A DNA stretch of 64,000 nt, from the NCBI GenBank assembly GCA_003439945.1, contig QVRM01002037.1, forward strand, positions 146,369 through 210,368, given 5' to 3'. The translations under genes were made by a program, and so were the position numbers. The first letter of the stretch is position 1. Every line of letters starts with the position of its first letter. The DNA is from Dermanyssus gallinae (Eukaryota; Arthropoda; Arachnida; Mesostigmata; Dermanyssidae). Under the pieces are notes generated by a model. It was not told the origin of the DNA and searched no databases. It saw only the letters and a program-made list of their open reading frames with translations. Below, piece after piece: positions 43,373 through 54,439 of this stretch.

Positions 43373-44602
43373 CTACCTTATGAGTTTTATCATCTGATTT
43401 AACATTGCGGCTCCTGCGGCTCCTGCGGCTTCTGCAGCTTCTGCGGGTCCTAAGGCTCCTGAACCTCCTTCGGCTTCAGCGGCTCTTGCCCTATCTGCTG
43501 CGGTTTGAAGGGCTCCTACGAACACACGTTCGAATTGGCCTGCTATGGCATCTGCGGTTAAAAGGGCTAGATTCTTGGCCTCTACTGGTCGATCTGCCTT
43601 AGCTGCTGCAGCTGTTAACTCTTCTGCGAACAAGTCTTTAAAAACCTTTGTAATGGCTCTTAAGTCTGGAGCGGCTAGACCTGCGGCTTCTCTGGGTAAT
43701 CCTGCGTCAGCTGCTGCGGCTCCGGCCTGTGCTGCTGTTAGTACTGCCAGCGCTTCTCGTACTAGGTCGACTAGTTTCCGTCTTTGTTCTTCTGCTGCTT
43801 GTGGTTCTCCTTCGACTTCTGCCTGTGGTTCTCGTTCGCCTTCTGCCGGTGGTTCTTCTTCGCCTTCTGCCTGTGGTTCTTGTTCAGATTTACCGTGACG
43901 TCTTGTTGCGTTAAAGTCTGCCTTTTGAAGCATTTTTACGCAGAAATCTTCGAAGCGTCCTGCATCTTCATATGCCTCTCCTGGGGGCCCTGCCTCTCCT
44001 GAGGGCCCTGCCTCTCCTGAGGGCCCTGCCTCGTCTGGGAGTCTTCTTGGGGGTTGTTCCCCTCTTTCGTCTTTAACTCTTTTTTTGTAGTAGTCAAGGA
44101 CAAGGTTCCGGAATACTCTCTGTTGAGTGCAGAGCACTTTCGTTGCGTGTTGAAACTTTACCTTTATCTTGGGCGTCATCTGCCTCTGCCTGCTGTGCAC
44201 TGCTTTCGCTTCAATTTTGTAGACTGCATGGCGAGCTTCCGTGAGAAATGCTGCGGCTTCTACCAGCATATTAAGTACCTCTTTAGTCTTGTTCCGCAAT
44301 GTATCTACCCATGGACGAAGGTCAGCAGCGCCACGCAGAGGTGGTGGTTTGCGTTTATACTTCATCATCGGATTGCTGTTTGTCTTTTGGTAGTTAGTTA
44401 GCGATTTGCGTCGCATTGGTCGCCCGGCCAAATCGTTTATTTGGCAATTGCCTAGCAATTGACTCCGCATCATTGGTCGCATGGCAAAATGGTTTACAGC
44501 AGCAAAACAGAGTCTGTGATCGTTGCAAAATGAAATCGTCTCTAGGATATAGAAAGACTCAAGAGACTCTACCCTTTTGCTCAGATTCGTCGTTGTTTCC
44601 AA
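43373..44602 (-). CDS. Orphan ORF, Ala/Glu-rich protein of unknown function
   Basis: An intact ORF of 409 codons, the only long open frame here without a transposon signature. The first 78 residues look like 5' UTR read through; MMKYKRKPPPLRGAADLRPW at about 44368 is a more natural start. From there it has a helical basic region (LRNKTKEVLNMLVEAAAFLT, YYKKRVKDERGE), three GEAGPSGEAGPS-type hexapeptide repeats from an 18-bp DNA repeat, an acidic repeat (EPQAEGEEEPPAEG), then Ala-rich helices (LTAAQAGAAAADAGL, FKDLFAEELTAAAAKA). No signal peptide or membrane segment. I do not recognise the family. It may be a host gene, a gene fragment, or a low-complexity ORF kept open by GC-rich codons. Confidence 0.45.
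   Translation of the reverse strand: METTTNLSKRVESLESFYILETISFCNDHRLCFAAVNHFAMRPMMRSQLLGNCQINDLAGRPMRRKSLTNYQKTNSNPMMKYKRKPPPLRGAADLRPWVDTLRNKTKEVLNMLVEAAAFLTEARHAVYKIEAKAVHSRQRQMTPKIKVKFQHATKVLCTQQRVFRNLVLDYYKKRVKDERGEQPPRRLPDEAGPSGEAGPSGEAGPPGEAYEDAGRFEDFCVKMLQKADFNATRRHGKSEQEPQAEGEEEPPAEGEREPQAEVEGEPQAAEEQRRKLVDLVREALAVLTAAQAGAAAADAGLPREAAGLAAPDLRAITKVFKDLFAEELTAAAAKADRPVEAKNLALLTADAIAGQFERVFVGALQTAADRARAAEAEGGSGALGPAEAAEAAGAAGAAMLNQMIKLIR
43979..44032 (-). repeat. 18-bp tandem repeat, three units, inside the orphan ORF
   Basis: Repeats of ggcagggccctcaggaga on the minus strand encode the EAGPSG units. Confidence 0.85.
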
Positions 44603-45064
44603 ATACGTGGTATGTTCAGTAGCTTGCCCTTGATGTGCGTTTTCATGAAGGAATCGATAAGACGTTTAAAAGTATTTCAAAAACGTTTGATTCAAAAATG
44701 GTGAAGATAGGAGCGCATACTTACGTGACACAACGCAGGCTGGCTTCAAGATTTTTGGTATTATGATCTAGATGTATGCTATATAGTATCTGTATAATAT
44801 AAATCTTATTTGAAACGACTACTATCGAAAAAAAAGAAGCCTACACTTTGTACATATTACACGTCCTTACTTACTTAAAGTGTATTTGAAGTTTCACCTG
44901 CTTTATATCATATATGTATAGTAACAACGGAAGCATCACCTTTCAGGTTCCAACACCTGGTTGTTTGTTTTGACGTAAAAACAGGGTACATTTAGTTTAA
45001 TTGTGATAATGTTTTTTTTACAAACAGGTTTAATAGTGATCATCGATAATATAAGACTGCAAAG
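44603..45064. other. No recognised gene
   Basis: AT-rich. On the minus strand it is upstream of the orphan ORF; no promoter element is clear. Confidence 0.4.
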
Positions 45065-45274
45065 CTACACTGTTGTGTGCCTTTGGTGGTTCTTCACTAA
45101 GCTAGCCCAGACATTTGTGGAGAAGCGACGCTGGTCATTTCCTGACATTTTCCTGTCTGGTATCCGTCTTGGGAGTCGCTCTGCGTAAGACCGGCGTGAG
45201 GCCCTCACATTATTGTTTGCCTTACCATGCATTAAATACATGTCAGCTTTCTCGGCCTTTGTAAAGCGGGCCAT
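45065..45274 (-). pseudogene. DUF4817-like N-terminal helix-turn-helix fragment
   Basis: The 69-codon frame MARFTKAEKADMYLMHGKAN, then SYAERLPRRIPDRK resembles the DUF4817 domain (start, E-x-x-DM-x-L-x-x-G, then YAERxPxR) found in arthropod transposase-associated proteins. The expected downstream transposase is absent, and the frame drifts after about residue 43. The match was judged by eye only. Confidence 0.55.
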
Positions 45275-45785
45275 TACGATACACGTGGATCAAACATAGA
45301 CACAAGGCTCAACCACCGCTCCACTCAACTCGACCTCTCTAATCACGACTAAATGCTGGCCACCTCTGGTCCGCTCTCGCATGATTGCGGTTCCACGAAC
45401 GGTGGTGGTACGTTTTTCAACAAGTTCCTTAGAATAGCTGACGGACATTCGCTCGAACGCGATTTGAATCGAAATACAAATAGCGTAAGCGCATCACCCA
45501 GCTCTCAACCTCAGCCGTAGAACCCTCTCACAGGCCGACGCAGCGGATTCTGCCGGCCCCATGACCCAGTCGTGACGAGACGACCTTATGGAGTTTTTCC
45601 AGACAGACACGCCGCAAGCGGATCGACTGCCAGTGAATGAGAATGGAGCCCCCGGCCCCCCCGGCCGGCCGGCCGGCCGGACGGATGTCTGTCAGAATCA
45701 GGATCGGAGAGGGCCGGGCCTGGGCCGATACAGGCTCGTCAGAAATGATGACGGTGACATCACTATCTGTGGCGGCATGGTCGAC
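45275..45785. other. No recognised gene; (CCGG)5 palindrome
   Basis: Bases 45661-45680 are exactly five CCGG units, self-complementary over 20 bp, within a GC-rich 60 bp. The short frame around it has no known motif. Confidence 0.5.
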
Positions 45786-45895
45786 GGGACTAGCTCGCTA
45801 GTCATGGTTGTCATCTACCGGGTTATCGCCAGTTTGATTGCCATCCACGATGGTGGTCGAATTGCATCTTTAAGCAATGCTCATTGAGAATATAT
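45786..45895 (+). repeat. Dispersed repeat, inverted relative to 49195-49303
   Basis: Phrases ctagtcat(g/c)gttgtcatctaccgg and ctcattgagaata match the reverse complement of 49195-49303 and 53895-54003. Confidence 0.75.
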
Positions 45896-46829
45896 GGTAT
45901 ACCCTATACCGCTGAGATTCAGCGGCCATGCTGTCACAAGGACTGTTTGGGAAACCCTAGATCGCTCAACATGTCCGGCCCTCGGTGCATTGAGTGGTGA
46001 CCTGTAGGCGAAGGATGCCCTCTCAAATAACCGATACGGATTCGGGAGGGCCGCACTACCCTTGGTGTCCACCCGGTGCTGAATATTGTTTGCAAATGTT
46101 GAAATTAGATAGCGCAAAGGTTTTTCATTAATTGGCAAGAATACCCTTGTTTGACCACACGCGAAGAAATGTTTTTCCAGAAATCCATGCACGTAAAAAT
46201 GTATATGTATGTAGGTATGCATTATACATACATGTATATTTTAAATATACACAGGAGCACCTCATGTCTCACATTTTAATTAAAATAGTGATAAGAACAT
46301 CAGTTTTCCTACGGAACCTCAAAGAGCCTTACGGCGGGGGAAGAAACTCTTCTACTGACACCGCAATTTCCTGCTGACGCTCGATCGATACGATCTGCAG
46401 TAAGTATTTTCCAGAACGATGATCCTTTGTGACAGCTTAAGCTTTTTCCAATCCGATGATCCTTTGTGAAGACTTAATCTTTTTCCAAGCTCTTTAAAAC
46501 GTGTTGATGTTTCTTGGCCCATCAGTCAATAAGTTTCCATGACGATTGGCTGAACCATGAAGTCTGGACTGAGTTTTCTGTTTATCACCGGTCTTGCGGT
46601 CCTCCGCAAGACGAGCAAAGGTACAATCCTTCTGACGTCCCATACGAAAGTAGTACGTAGGCGACCTAAGGCCACCGACTGACGCGAACACCTAATGGCT
46701 CTCCCACCGCCGGTACCTGTGCACTGTGCCGTGCACGGCAGACGACGTCTTCGTTTATTGCAGAGAGTTGCAGTTTGTGGCGACCGGCACTGTACTAAGA
46801 TCTGTAAGATAGTAGCACTAAAATCAAGA
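45896..46829. other. No recognised gene; short tandem repeats
   Basis: Only the 37-bp repeat at 46407-46490 is notable. Confidence 0.45.
46407..46490 (+). repeat. 37-bp tandem repeat, 2.2 copies
   Basis: Units 46407-46443 and 46444-46480 share ttttcca...cgatgatcctttgtga; a third start (ttttccaag) follows. Confidence 0.9.
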
Positions 46830-48810
46830 ATACTAAGTCAAAAAACGCAGTTCGAGAAACTGGGAACCGTCACCGGAATTGTATGCTCTTATTCAAGAGA
46901 AGAAGCAGGCATACGCAATACACCGAGCTCACGGCCCACACACATTAACACATGTAAAACCTATTGTCTGCTCAGAAATAGAGAAGAACACATGTAAAAC
47001 CTATTGTCTGCTCAGAAATAGACAGGGGCTCTCACGCAACTGTAGAATGAAATCAAACTGGAAAACTGTTACAGACAAAATTAATAACCCGCGAGATTCT
47101 CGGGAGGCAATCCTATCTGTCCTTGGAGGTGTCCAGGAGAAAGTGCACTAAATTACCTGAGAACGGGGAACTCGTTACCGATGAAACTTCGCTAGCTAAC
47201 ATTTTTCAACCACTACTACGCGACCCGTGTGACCCGCGACAGCGAGTGCTCATCGAGGTATACCATTCCGGACATTTTTTCGACGCCTGCCGAACAGTTC
47301 TTCCTGCAGCCAGTCAACCTTCACAGAATTCACCACCTTCTAAAAAATGTCACAATATACTCCACCGCCCCCGAACAGATTTTATTACAGGTTTTCCGTA
47401 GAGCTGTAGATGATACACTCGCATTGCATCTTGAGTGTATCATCAATCTCTCCATCAGAACAGGAGTATACCCCCAATGTCCTATAGCTATACCGTGTGG
47501 TTTCACTGTTCAAAGGCGGGGATCGCCTGTGCCGAGACAACTGGCAGACCTGTCAGCATACCCGCACCAACATGAAATGTCTTTTAAAAATGCATTTTTG
47601 AGTTTTTGGAATACATAGCGTCTTACATGGTAAGCAGTTCGATTTTCAACCCAAGATGTCGACGGTTGTGCCTGTGATGGATTCTGTCGAAGAGATAAGG
47701 AAACAGATTCATTTTAAAAGGACTGTAACAGCGATATTTATTGATATTAAAAAGACGATTGATACAGTGGATATAGACATTCTTTAAAAAACATTCAACC
47801 TATCAGGCGAATGAATTATTTTACGGTGGTTGCGCTCACTCATCTCTGAAAAACGCCAAGTTGTCCAAATAGGACAATGTCTTTGTCACATAGAAAATAA
47901 ATCAATTGGAGTGGCTCAAGGGAGGATCGATAGTCCGCTGTTGTTTAATATTTTAATTAACGATATTTAATATTCTAAATAATGCTAAAGTAACCTTATT
48001 TTCTGACAACACAACAGCTCTATTCGTGTGCGACCCCCCCCCCCCCCAACAGATTAACGCAATGATTCGTGACGATATTAAAAGGCTATCTCATTGGCTT
48101 AGAAATAACGGCCTCATATTTTAGTTAACCACAAACAGGAATTGCTCAATTTAAAACACCAGTAAACCAGACGACAATAAGTCCTGAATTATTAGTATGC
48201 GACCGCACGTTTGATATACTCTTTGAAACGAGGTTTCTGGGTATCGTTCTTGACGAACATCTGACGTTCCAAGCACATGTTCATGTCAGGAAAAAATTGT
48301 CCGTGGGGTAGCCGCCATATACCGCGCTCCCAAAATCCTTCTCCGTCAATGCCTCACGGCGAGGTAACACGCGTATTATACAGAACCACCTAACATATAA
48401 TCGGGGGGTTTACGGTCTTTCTCATGCGTGTTATATAACTGCGCTTCATCTGATTCTGAAATGGGTGCTTCGGCTCGTCTTAGATCTCCCACAGGTTGGC
48501 CTTATCTAATCTGCAAGAACACAATCAAGATTTGCACTCTTCAATTTAGGTGCTACCTTATGAAACAAGTTGCCTAATGACACTAGGACACTTGTATCAA
48601 TTTAAAAACCTAGTCAATTTAAAAACACTGCTAGAACGCACTATCTCACCTTACTTGCGTCTGATGAAACTAGAACTATGGAAACATGTACACAATCCAC
48701 AGAGAAGTAATTGTAATAATTCGAGATACTACGGTAATGATGCATAAAATCTTACTTGTAACTTGCACCTATGCTTTGCACTAGCCATGTGGCTACATGA
48801 AGCTTGAACA
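46830..48810 (+). pseudogene. CR1/L2-type ORF2: linker and RT, decayed
   Basis: Linker: MKSNWKTVTDKINNPRDSRE, ELVTDETSLANIFQPLL. RT across many frameshifts: FRRAVDDTLALHLECIINLS, IRTGVYPQC, motif A TAIFIDIKKTIDTVDIDIL (AFDxVD decayed to TIDTVD), motif B GVAQGRIDSPLLFNILINDI (for GVPQGSxLGPLLF), motif C FSDNTTALFVCD (YADD lost), and FLGIVLDEHLTFQAHV. The end reads LGATL*NKLPNDTR. A short internal direct repeat of acatgtaaaacctattgtct (46951 and 46990) is also present. Bases from 47926 on belong to the 4.7-kb duplication. Confidence 0.8.
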
Positions 48811-49194
48811 AAAATAAAAAACTACAATAAAAAACAAGTGAACGTCATATCATCTTACGACCAATTAGTCTATATTAGTATATTCATTCGTGATTTCGTA
48901 TGTGCTGGCACTCCACATCGCATTTTCTATAAAGCTTCATACGCATCTGCCAATGTTGAAACAGTTAGGCTTCATGCATCACATATCATGTGTGACGTCC
49001 AGATTGTTTGGCACACTATTGTGGAATTTTATTGGCAACCTCTTTCTATCTAGAATGAAAAACCATCTTTAAGGAGGTTGTTTTAGCATCCTCCGTTCTC
49101 TACGGGCTTGGCACTCGCCGCGTGATATATCTTCAGTGCACCGAGGGCCGTTGAGATATCTAGGGTTTCCCCAACAGTTATTGTGCCCTAATTG
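48811..49194 (+). repeat. CR1-type 3' end
   Basis: A C-terminal trace (LFGTLLWNFIGNLFLSRMKN) is followed by a 3' end with gcaccgagggcc and ttgagatatctagggtttcc (49138-49173), a phrase shared with 12879-12920. Confidence 0.55.
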
Positions 49195-49303
49195 ATCATC
49201 TATTCTCAATGAGCATCATCGCTTAAAGAAATTTGGATCAACAACAGGACACCGGCGACCCTCCGGTAGATGACAACGATGACTAGCGCACTAGTCTCCC
49301 ACT
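49195..49303 (-). repeat. Dispersed repeat, inverted copy of 45786-45895
   Basis: Reverse complement of 45786-45895 with about 80% identity by eye. Confidence 0.7.
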
Positions 49304-49701
49304 CTTTCAACCTCTTTCTGTGTATATAGGAGCAAAAAGCCGTGCCCTCAGTATTGTTTTCCTAGTATAGTCTTGGCAGGTCATTCCAGTATAGTTGTGG
49401 CAAAGTCAGCTTCTAACCTATCTAGAATTTCAAAATCACTTGATGTCAAGTGTGGTGCAATTGTGGATAGGCAACATGTTTTCGTAGGGAGTAGTTTAGA
49501 TTTAAGAAAAGTTAAATGCTATTTTCAGGTCGACGTCACGACGTGGGCTGCCTAGCAACGAAATTGCGGCTGCAATTTTTGCCCGTACCCCGCTCACATG
49601 TGTAGGGTTACAGGCTTCATTCATGTCATATGGTAGTCTGATGCTTGCAAATGATTTAATCGAGAAGAAGCGTTGTTAACCTATAAAGTCGAAGGCGTAT
49701 A

Positions 49702-49757
<56 letters not shown>

Positions 49758-50227
49758 GCGAACCCTACGACGCCAGAAAAAGCATTACGAACTTTCGCAC
49801 CTACACAATATGAGTATGGCACTAAACATGCAACTAAACGTTGAGTTGTCATCAATAGTCCGACATTTGACGCAGCTATTTTCCGAAAACAAATTCGCCA
49901 ATAACTCGCGTGACTATTTATGAAGACCTAAGAGGGAAGACACACAGAAGCACGAAAGTACGCGAAGCACAAGCCTCAAACAGATGCAGCTACTCGTGTT
50001 CGAACATCCTACTAAGAGGCCTTTTTTTTTTGAGGGCGGTGGAAAATGCAATTACGCACACTCGCCGATGTTTTGGCGGGTAGTGTGAGACTAAACGCAG
50101 GAGAGAGAGTGCATGACTTAATCTAATTCCAGCGCACTACTCACTAAAAACCACTCCTAAGAACCCCCTCCTGGTTCGGAATTATGAACGGAATTACTTC
50201 GAGACCAGGAGAGGGGAGTCTCACGCT
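49304..50227. other. Non-coding, with (TA)n at 49696-49754
   Basis: No gene is recognised up to the (TA)n tract. After it, a short plus-strand frame (SMALNMQLNVELSSIVRHLT) has no known motif. Bases 50030-50227 are probably the 3' UTR of the R1 element on the minus strand. Confidence 0.5.
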
Positions 50228-52140
50228 TCAACCCTCTCTATAGTCTGTGGGTGCGACCCGAGCAGGTAGGTCCTGCCGGGTTAAATCTGGGAGGTTCCGG
50301 GCGACGAATCGCGCCCGACAAATATTTTCTAGCCGGATCTTTTCGCGCATGAGCCCATCGAGGTACTTTAGGCCAGCACCCCAGTTGGTCGTCGAATCGA
50401 CCATGTGTGTGACGATCGCCTGCGCGATAGATGCCCGTAGGGTGAACGGTGAGCTATCCCGGTACGCAGATAACGCCGTACACGCCTCAATGGTATGCGC
50501 GGCATCATCGGGCACCCCGGCGTCGCAGAGAACACATATGTCCGTCACTGCTTCCCTGACCTTCATCATGTACGCCTGGAACTGGCCATGTCCGCTCAGC
50601 GCCTGGGCAGCATAGTATGTCGTTGGTGATCATTGCCTGCTGAATGGACTTTCGTAAGTGGAGTCGACGCGTACGGTAAAGATCCTCTAGGCGCTCAATC
50701 CTGGCAGCGGGATCTGCCAGAATGTCACCACTGTGCCCATGTCGTCTTCGTTTTGCCAGCAAAGAGCGTGCACGTGTCAGTGTGCGGTTTGCGCGTATAC
50801 AGTCTACGCGGGCTATATGAATATCCGAGTTCCACCACGTTTTAGCAGGCCGGCCTCTCTTGCCGCCACGTCTGGCTGGGCCCCCAGCCGCGCGGCAGGC
50901 AGCCGCCAGGATTGTAACCAGGGCATCTTCGTCTAATGGAGTGTCCGCCAAGCGAGTGAACCGGTTTTTAAAGAGAGTCTGGAGAGCACTTTTGTTGATG
51001 TTTCGCATCTGCCACGTGCGCCTCGGCGTTCCGGGACAACGCGTGATAGGTGAGACCAATTCAAACGTTAGGTAGCGGTGGTCGCTTAGGGTTTCCTCGT
51101 TCTCCTGGACGTTCTTGTCTTGTATCTGCCGCAGAGCGGTCGGGTCCGCAAAGGTGATGTCTAAAAACGATGTTTGACGTCGGCGCGCAAACGTAGGAAC
51201 ATCGCCGTGGTTGGCCAGGGCCATGTTGTGCTCGGCCAGAAGAGTCACGCCTTTGTCGGTGGCGTGGCGACCCCCCCAGGCAGTGTGCACTGCGTTAAAG
51301 TCTCCCGTGATAAGCAGTGAGTGTTTTGGGTATTGGTGAGATGTTATTGACACCGATAGCCTATCCCGGAGGTCCTCCAGGTCTTGCAGAGTTTTATTAG
51401 GTGAAAAGTAACACGAATATTCAACGAGATTGCTATGTAGAAGGTACGTCCACACAAAGCCTTCCGCATGACCCCAATCGATGAGGGAGAGCGTCACGTC
51501 TTGACGTGCCCACCAAATGGCCACGCTACTTTGGTCATCAGTGTACATGTTAGGTGTAGAACGGGAGATGTGCACATTTGGTTCTGCTATGAGACAGAGA
51601 CCTACCTGGTGCTCTGTGGTGTATGCGCCCAGCATGTCGTGAGCCGCCCGGCACCGATTGAGATTTACCTGGAGAAACTTGATCATTACTCTGCCTGGGG
51701 GATTTCAACCTGGGGGGCATTGCCCACCTTTTGCCAGTCATCCGTCGGCGCAAGGGTCCTCAAAATTGTTGCCGGCCCTGATTCGACGGCGGTTCAGCGC
51801 GTCTAGATGCTCCAGGTAAAGCGTCAGGCCTGGGCTGTGCCGTAGCACATATTTTCGACTCTCCAGATGAAATAGGCTCCTTCCGCTTACGCGACAGAGG
51901 CGGGCGGCCGTCTTGGGTGCCTCGCAGGTTGCCGCCTTATGGCCGGGTTTTTGGCAGTTGAAGCATGTGGGTAACCTCTCCCAGACCTCGGGCCTGCACC
52001 TACTGCCTGCAATCAGGATAGATTGTTGAGCTTGAAGCCACCTGGCTGTAGGAAGTAACTATGACTCTCTTTACCGGCTTTGGTCCGCTGGTGTGCGACT
52101 TCCGCGCGCTGCGGGGACTTTCACGAGCCCCCATGTAAGT
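50228..52140 (-). pseudogene. R1-type element unit 1: ORF1 zinc-knuckle end and RT-deleted ORF2
   Basis: From high to low: ORF1 end with CFNCQKPGHKAATC (about 51970). ORF2 ATG at 51686, MIKFLQVNLNRCRAAHDMLG, an APE endonuclease typical of R1 (EPNVHISRSTP, LLITGDFNAVHTAWGGRHAT, SFLDITFAD, ETLSDHRYLTFE with an intact SDH), then a linker to RKSIQQAMITND. At about 50620 it jumps, in another frame, to the post-RT end QALSGHGQFQAYMMKVRE and CVLCDAGVPDDAAHTIEAC. The whole RT (roughly 600 residues) is missing. Both duplication units share this deletion. Confidence 0.9.
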
Positions 52141-52396
52141 TAGTCAGACGGTGTAAACTCCTAATAGTAACTTTCCCTACTACACGGTTACACGGTTAAT
52201 GCCCCGGGAGTTTAGCAACCTGGGAGTACCGTGTGGGACGCCTGCTGCCTTGGCTTAATAGGCATAATGAAGGGTGAGACACCACATGAATGCAGAACGC
52301 CGGTCGGGAGGACCATCTGGCTCACGCAGCAGTGGGGCCCCCCTGCCTTGGAGTGGTCGACCGTCCCTTAGGGGGCGCCAGTATATTCTGGGGTGT
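52141..52396. repeat. Left arm of inverted-repeat structure (unit 1)
   Basis: Same as 56823-57078; see there. Confidence 0.7.
52384..52396. repeat. SINE target-site duplication (left, unit 1)
   Basis: TATTCTGGGGTGT recurs at 52579-52591. Confidence 0.85.
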
Positions 52397-52578
52397 CAAG
52401 CCCGGTGGCGTGGTGGCTTAAGCCTGCGCCTCGCAACCGGAGGAGACATATAGGTGCGCGGGTTCGAGCCCCACCGTTGCACATTTGTATTTATGGGGGT
52501 CCGTCTGTGAAGCAATGTGAAAAACAATTCCGTGGACGTTAAATTTTGGCTGAGGGTCAGCTCGAAAACTTTATTTAT
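52397..52578 (+). mobile_element. tRNA-derived SINE, 182 bp, with 13-bp TSD (unit 1)
   Basis: It has an RNA polymerase III-type head: A box TGGCGTGGTGG at 52406-52416 (one mismatch to the consensus) and B box GGTTCGAGCCC at 52461-52471, then an unrelated body and an ATTTAT-type tail. The 13-bp duplication TATTCTGGGGTGT on both sides defines the ends. The tRNA-like part cannot fold a matched acceptor stem, so it is not a tRNA gene. Insertion was by borrowed LINE machinery; the partner LINE is not identified. Confidence 0.85.
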
Positions 52579-52591
52579 TATTCTGGGGTGT
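52579..52591. repeat. SINE target-site duplication (right, unit 1)
   Basis: Partner of 52384-52396. Confidence 0.85.
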
Positions 52592-52625
52592 AACGCGGAA
52601 TCGCGAGGTAATCGCGTCTAATCGG

Positions 52626-53894
52626 ATCGATAGTCCGCTGTTGTTTAATATTTTAATTAACGATATTTAATATTCTAAATAATGCTAAAGTAACCTTATT
52701 TTCTGACAACACAACAGCTCTATTCGTGTGCGACCCCCCCCCCCCAACAGATTAACGCAATGATTCGTGACGATATTAAAAGGCTATCTCATTGGCTTAG
52801 AAATAACGGCCTCATATTTTAGTTAACTACAAACAGGAATTGCTCAATTTAAAACACCAGTAAACCAGACGACAATAAGTCCTGAATTATTAGTATGCGA
52901 CCGCACGTTTGATATACTCTTTGAAACGAGGTTTCTGGGTATCGTTCTTGACGAACATCTGACGTTCCAAGCACATGCTCATGTCAGGAAAAAATCGTCC
53001 GTGGGGTAGCCGCCATATACCGCACTCCCAAAATCCTTCTCCGTCAATGCCTCACGGCGAGGTAACACGCGTATTATACAGAACCACCTAACATATAATC
53101 GGGGGGTTTACGGTCTTTCTCATGCGTGTTATATAACTGCGCTTCATCTGATTCTGAAATGGGTGCTTCGGCTCGTCTTAGATCTCCCACAGGTTGGCCT
53201 TATCTAATCTGCAAGAACACAATCAAGATTTGCACTCTTCAATTTAGGTGCTACCTTATGAAACAAGTTGCCTAATGACACTAGGACACTTGTATCAATT
53301 TAAAAACCTAGTCAATTTAAAAACACTGCTAGAACGCACTATCTCACCTTACTTGCGTCTGATGAAACTAGAACTATGGAAACATGTACACAATCCACAG
53401 AGAAGTAATTGTAATAATTCGAGATACTACGGTAATGATGCATAAAATCTTACTTGTAACTTGCACCTATGCTTTGCACTAGCCATGTGGCTACATGAAG
53501 CTTGAACAAAAATAAAAAAAACTACAATAAAAAACAAGTGAACGTCATATCATCTTACGACCAATTAGTCTATATTAGTATATTCATTCGTGATTTCGTA
53601 TGTGCTGGCACTCCACATCGCATTTTCTATAAAGCTTCATACGCATCTGCCAATGTTGAAACAGTTAGGCTTCATGCATCACATATCATGTGTGACGTCC
53701 AGATTGTTTGGCACACTATTGTGGAATTTTATTGGCAACCTCTTTCTATCTAGAATGAAAAACCATCTTTAAGGAGGTTGTTTTAGCATCCTCCGTTCTC
53801 TACGGGCTTGGCACTCGCCGCGTGATATATCTTCAGTGCACCGAGGGCCGTTGAGATATCTAGGGTTTCCCCAACAGTTATTGTGCCCTAATTG
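52626..53894 (+). pseudogene. CR1/L2-type RT end and 3' end (unit 2)
   Basis: Second copy of 47926-49194, starting at motif B (SPLLFNILINDI) and running through FLGIVLDEHLTFQAHA to the 3' phrase with gcaccgagggcc (53836). It adds no new domain. Confidence 0.85.
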
Positions 53895-54401
53895 ATCATC
53901 TATTCTCAATGAGCATCATCGCTTAAAGAAATTTGGATCAACAACAGGACACCGGCGACCCTCCGGTAGATGACAACGATGACTAGCGCACTAGTCTCCC
54001 ACTCTTTCAACCTCTTTCTGTGTATATAGGAGCAAAAAGCTGTGCCCTCAGTATTGTTTTCCTAGTATAGTCTTGGCAGGTCATTCCAGTATAGTTGTGG
54101 CAAAGTCAGCTTCTAACCTATCTAGAATTTCAAAATCACTTGATGTCAAGTGTGGTGCAATTGTGGATAGGCAACATGTTTTCGTAGGGAGTAGTTTAAA
54201 TTTAAGAAAAGTTAAATGCTATTTTCAGGTCGACGTCACGACGTGGGCTGCCTAGCAACGAAATTGCGGCTGCAATTTTTGCCCGTACCCCGCTCACATG
54301 TGTAGGGTTACAGGCTTCATTCATGTCATATGGTAGTCTGATGCTTGCAAATGATTTAATCGAGAAGAAGCGTTGTTAACCTATAAAGTCGAAGGCGTAT
54401 A

Positions 54402-54439
<38 letters not shown>

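Noticed and set aside
43405..44401. Leu-rich and Cys-rich plus-strand ORFs over the orphan ORF
   Set aside because: Low-complexity antisense of Ala/Glu/Gly codons; the minus-strand frame is longer and cleaner.
49705..49923. ORF beginning with a (YI)n peptide
   Set aside because: The start is the (TA)n microsatellite and the length differs between duplication units.
52400..52490. Possible tRNA gene
   Set aside because: A and B boxes are good, but acceptor-stem pairing fails and 13-bp target duplications show it is a SINE.
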